A stretch of DNA of 32,622 nt from Porphyromonadaceae bacterium UBA7180 (GTDB lineage: Bacteria > Bacteroidota > Bacteroidia > Bacteroidales > Muribaculaceae): contig DKVK01000088.1 in the NCBI GenBank assembly GCA_002491165.1, positions 1-32,622 on the forward strand. The letters are read 5' to 3'. A program made the position numbers and the translations under genes. The notes under the pieces are model-generated. The model was not told the origin of the DNA. It worked only from the letters and a program-made list of their open reading frames with translations, and ran no database searches. This document shows, piece by piece, positions 30,148 through 32,622 of the stretch (the first letter of the stretch is position 1; every line of letters begins with the position of its first letter).

Positions 30148-32622
30148 TTATTTGCGGGATTTGGGAGATTTGTTTCGCATAAGTCGGTCGTACTCGTCCT
30201 GTGCCTGTTGTATGCCGTGATCGCCAGACACGGTGTTCACGGTAACAAAGGGTTCGTTCAAGCGGTCTGCGAGTTGGCGCATAGTTGCGGCATACTCGCT
30301 GTTCTGCTCGACAACGACAGTCGGCGGTGCGGACTGAACGACCACAGGCGCGGCGGCAGGTTGAGAGGCAAGTACCATAGGAGCGGTAATGCTACGCGAC
30401 ACATCGGCGGCAGTCAGCGACCCGATTGTGTTGGTGCGCTGGGCGTAATCGAGGGCTTCCAATAAGGGGCGGGTCTGCGGATTGTTGACGAGTTTCTGCG
30501 AGGCAACCCATTCGCCCGCATGGACTACGCCAACGGCTTCGTCCTTGCGACCGGGAGGGGTAAAACCGCCCTCCGAATAGCCCTGCGCCTCCGAAGCCTG
30601 TTGCTGCTTCTTGATAGTCGCGATTTGCATTGCACCTGCGGCCACGGCCATAGCGGCGGCGATGGGCGCAAGGATATAGCCGACAACCGGCACGGCTGCT
30701 GCCGAGCCGTAGGCGTTCAGGGCGTTGGTTGCCGTCTGCGCCACGGCCTGTATAATCTGCATGGCGTACATCTTGCGGCTCGCCTCGGATTTGATTTTGG
30801 CTATCTCCTTTTCTTTCTGCTTCTCGGCTTTCTTGACCTTGTAAGAGTTGCCCTCTGCAAGCTCAATTTCGCGATTATACTTCTTCTCGGCTTTCGCCAC
30901 TTCGATGTCGGCACAGGCTTGCATATATTCGGAAGCCTGCTGCATACCTGCGTTCATCACAGCGAACACTGATGAGGCGAGAGTGGCAAGGCGAGTGGCC
31001 CAGTTGCCGCCGTCTTCCTCGGTCGAGTTGAAGAAGTTCTGCCACGCCTCGTAGATGTCGAGAAGCTGATTTGTCTGCGTAGAGCCGAACTTGCGGACGG
31101 CGTCGAGCGACTTTTTATTGTAGGTGCGCTCGATACGCGCCTTTGCTTCCTCATATTGTTTCTTCGATATGAGGCCCTGGTCGTATAGCGACTTGACAAT
31201 TTCCATGTCGCGCTTCATTGCAGCGGCATTGCCCTCCGCCGATCCGGACTGCGGTTTGGCGGATTCGGGCATATACTCGTCGGCATACTTCTTCTTCATG
31301 TCGCGCTGCGCTTGCAGATATTCCTCGTAAGAGATTAAATTCTTCATGTAAGCGTCATGAAGCAACTCCATCTCCAATTCATACCGCTGTGATGCCTCCT
31401 TATAGGCATACTGCTTCTTCCATTCTGCGACGCGCTGCGCCAATAGTTTCTGACGGCGCAGTTGCTCCGCGCCCTCGGCCTGTTCAATCTGCACCTGATA
31501 GTTGTGCCATTCCTCGGAAGCCTGATTGTAGGCGGCGTGCATCTTTTTGAGATACTTGACCTTAATCTCGAAAAGTCGTTGCTGCAAGGCTGCCTCGTTT
31601 TGGTACAGGTCGGTGCCCGGCGTGTAGAAGTCCATCTGCGCCTGTGTTTCCTCCGTCTGCTGCATACGCTTGGCTTCCTCGACTTTGAGGGCGGCGTTCT
31701 TTTTTAGCCATGCGGCTTCATAGTCGGCTTTCTTCTTCAAAAGCTCCTGATAATCCTCGTCCTCGGTGAGATTGAACCGCTGATAGACAGCTTCGCGGTC
31801 TTCAAAGTATTTCAGTTCAATCTCGTGCTTGCGGAGAAGAAAGTCAGACCAGGACTTCAAGCCCGCGGAATAGTCGCTGACATTCTGCGCCGTATCGCTC
31901 TCCCACGTTCCTTTGGTAGCGTTGAGAGCTTCCTTGAAGTCCTTTCGGACTTTAATGGCGGCACGGCGTTCCTCTGCTTCACGCGCCTTGCGGTCTTTGT
32001 CGGATTCATACGGAGTATAATCATCGAGCGAAAAGTCGGGATTACCTGCGACCGGGTCGACATTCGGGGTCTGAATTACCGAAAGTCGCGCCTGTGCTTC
32101 GGCGAGGAAGTCGCGCAGCTCGGCGGCATTGAGGTTTTTGACTTCGGGCTGTGGCCCGTCAATACCGATAATTACGCGCCCGCCTTGCCCGGCATTGACT
32201 TTCGGTTCAATGTCGGCAATAAGGCGGCGCAGGTCTTGTTCAGTATATTTGGCGAGAGCATTGTTTTCACGCTCGATGTCAGCGATAGCGGCCATCGTGT
32301 CATTATACTCTCCCTGCTGCTCAATCATTTCATTAACGATGTTGACAGGGTGGTCTGCCATGCCGTTTGCTTGCCACGTATTGCCCTTGATGGCTTGGAG
32401 TTCAGCCACAAGGTCAGCGGTCAGTGTTCCGGTGGTTTCCAACTGGAACACAACCTGATTCGTAATTCTTGTAGCCTCGCGGAAAGATTTACCCTCGTTC
32501 TGCAACGATTCGAGCAATCGTGCAGCCTGTGTCTTGAACGCCTCCGAGTGGACTTCATCTGCATTTTCACGGGCAGTCTGAATCGACCGCTCCTTTGCGG
32601 CGATACGCGCAGCGGCGGCAAG
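30148..32622 (-). CDS. Phage tail tape-measure protein, N-terminus beyond the window
   Basis: The frame is open to the right edge. The 35 codons before the TTG at 32517 are all sense and continue the same coiled coil (IQTARENADEVHSEAFKTQ), so that TTG is not the start and the gene is 5'-truncated here. The visible 824 residues are mostly long charged helices (HAAYNQASEEWHNYQVQIEQ; KAEKQKEKEIAKIKSEASRK). A hydrophobic segment follows (AVPVVGYILAPIAAAMAVAA), and then GYSEGGFTPPGRKDEAVGVV-HAGEWV, the GGF-G-HAGEWV signature near the C-terminus of many tape-measure proteins. It sets tail length and helps DNA entry. It is followed at 2 nt by the putative distal tail gene. Confidence 0.85.
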   Translation of the reverse strand, partial: LAAAARIAAKERSIQTARENADEVHSEAFKTQAARLLESLQNEGKSFREATRITNQVVFQLETTGTLTADLVAELQAIKGNTWQANGMADHPVNIVNEMIEQQGEYNDTMAAIADIERENNALAKYTEQDLRRLIADIEPKVNAGQGGRVIIGIDGPQPEVKNLNAAELRDFLAEAQARLSVIQTPNVDPVAGNPDFSLDDYTPYESDKDRKAREAEERRAAIKVRKDFKEALNATKGTWESDTAQNVSDYSAGLKSWSDFLLRKHEIELKYFEDREAVYQRFNLTEDEDYQELLKKKADYEAAWLKKNAALKVEEAKRMQQTEETQAQMDFYTPGTDLYQNEAALQQRLFEIKVKYLKKMHAAYNQASEEWHNYQVQIEQAEGAEQLRRQKLLAQRVAEWKKQYAYKEASQRYELEMELLHDAYMKNLISYEEYLQAQRDMKKKYADEYMPESAKPQSGSAEGNAAAMKRDMEIVKSLYDQGLISKKQYEEAKARIERTYNKKSLDAVRKFGSTQTNQLLDIYEAWQNFFNSTEEDGGNWATRLATLASSVFAVMNAGMQQASEYMQACADIEVAKAEKKYNREIELAEGNSYKVKKAEKQKEKEIAKIKSEASRKMYAMQIIQAVAQTATNALNAYGSAAAVPVVGYILAPIAAAMAVAAGAMQIATIKKQQQASEAQGYSEGGFTPPGRKDEAVGVVHAGEWVASQKLVNNPQTRPLLEALDYAQRTNTIGSLTAADVSRSITAPMVLASQPAAAPVVVQSAPPTVVVEQNSEYAATMRQLADRLNEPFVTVNTVSGDHGIQQAQDEYDRLMRNKSPKSRK

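Larger units (their letters stand above)
26829..32622. mobile_element. Left end of a probable prophage integrated at tRNA-Ser(GGA)
   Basis: A tRNA 3' end, a site-specific tyrosine integrase reading away from the tRNA, iterons before the integrase and tail structural genes (tape measure, distal tail) form the usual layout of a prophage end. Structural genes run toward the integrase on the minus strand, so late transcription finishes at the attachment end. The other boundary, which should repeat part of the tRNA 3' end, is beyond the right edge. No head, portal, lysis or regulator gene is in view, so intactness cannot be judged. Confidence 0.75.

Noticed and set aside
32421..32621. 66-residue minus-strand ORF and a TTG start at 32517 for the tape measure
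   Set aside because: The tape-measure frame stays open to the edge with continuous coiled-coil sequence, so the other frame is a shadow and the TTG is internal.

Overview
The window looks like a chromosomal segment of a GC-rich gut Bacteroidales. Muribaculaceae or a close relative is my inference; no rRNA is present to settle it. The clues are a SusC/SusD pair, promoters of the Bacteroidetes type (TTG/TTTG, about 20 nt, then TAnnTTTG), lipoproteins with short lipoboxes, secreted proteins ending in a type IX-like C-terminal motif, and a Bacteroidales-type tyrosine integrase.

Positions 1-7,800 are mostly housekeeping and envelope genes: a cut-off GNAT acetyltransferase, proC and tRNA-Ser(CGA) on the minus strand. 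The plus strand then carries a PBP4-type D-Ala-D-Ala carboxypeptidase, a conserved Bacteroidales protein of unknown function, rsmI, a coiled-coil lipoprotein, an exported GH13 alpha-amylase and a SPOR-domain lipoprotein whose start overlaps the amylase stop. A shared terminator separates these from a convergent Gly/Pro/Arg/Asn-rich secreted protein gene that is broken by one extra base.

Positions 9,300-20,700 are a secretion and uptake region. A long structured leader precedes a susC/susD pair, followed by a C10 (streptopain-like) cysteine protease with its own promoter and about 340-nt leader, and a secreted protein of unknown function. The last two share a C-terminal sorting-like motif. No glycan enzyme or regulator accompanies SusCD, so peptide capture (protease plus RagAB-like importer) is a reasonable hypothesis. 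Two diverged copies of a roughly 175-nt hairpin element lie in inverted orientation on either side of the protease gene.

Positions 20,700-26,500 hold a YczE/YitT-type membrane protein (plus strand), then on the minus strand a cation/proton antiporter with a USP-like C-terminus, tatD, a short-chain polyprenyl diphosphate synthase overlapping tatD, and a lipoprotein.

From 26,550 to the end there is a tRNA-Ser(GGA) gene, preceded by a tRNA-Ser-like sequence with no T arm, and then one end of an integrated element. This end has short iterons, a tyrosine integrase lacking the usual first catalytic arginine, and convergently transcribed phage tail genes (a putative distal tail/baseplate protein and a tape-measure protein running off the right edge). 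The most probable reading is a prophage inserted at the 3' end of tRNA-Ser(GGA); its other end is outside the window.
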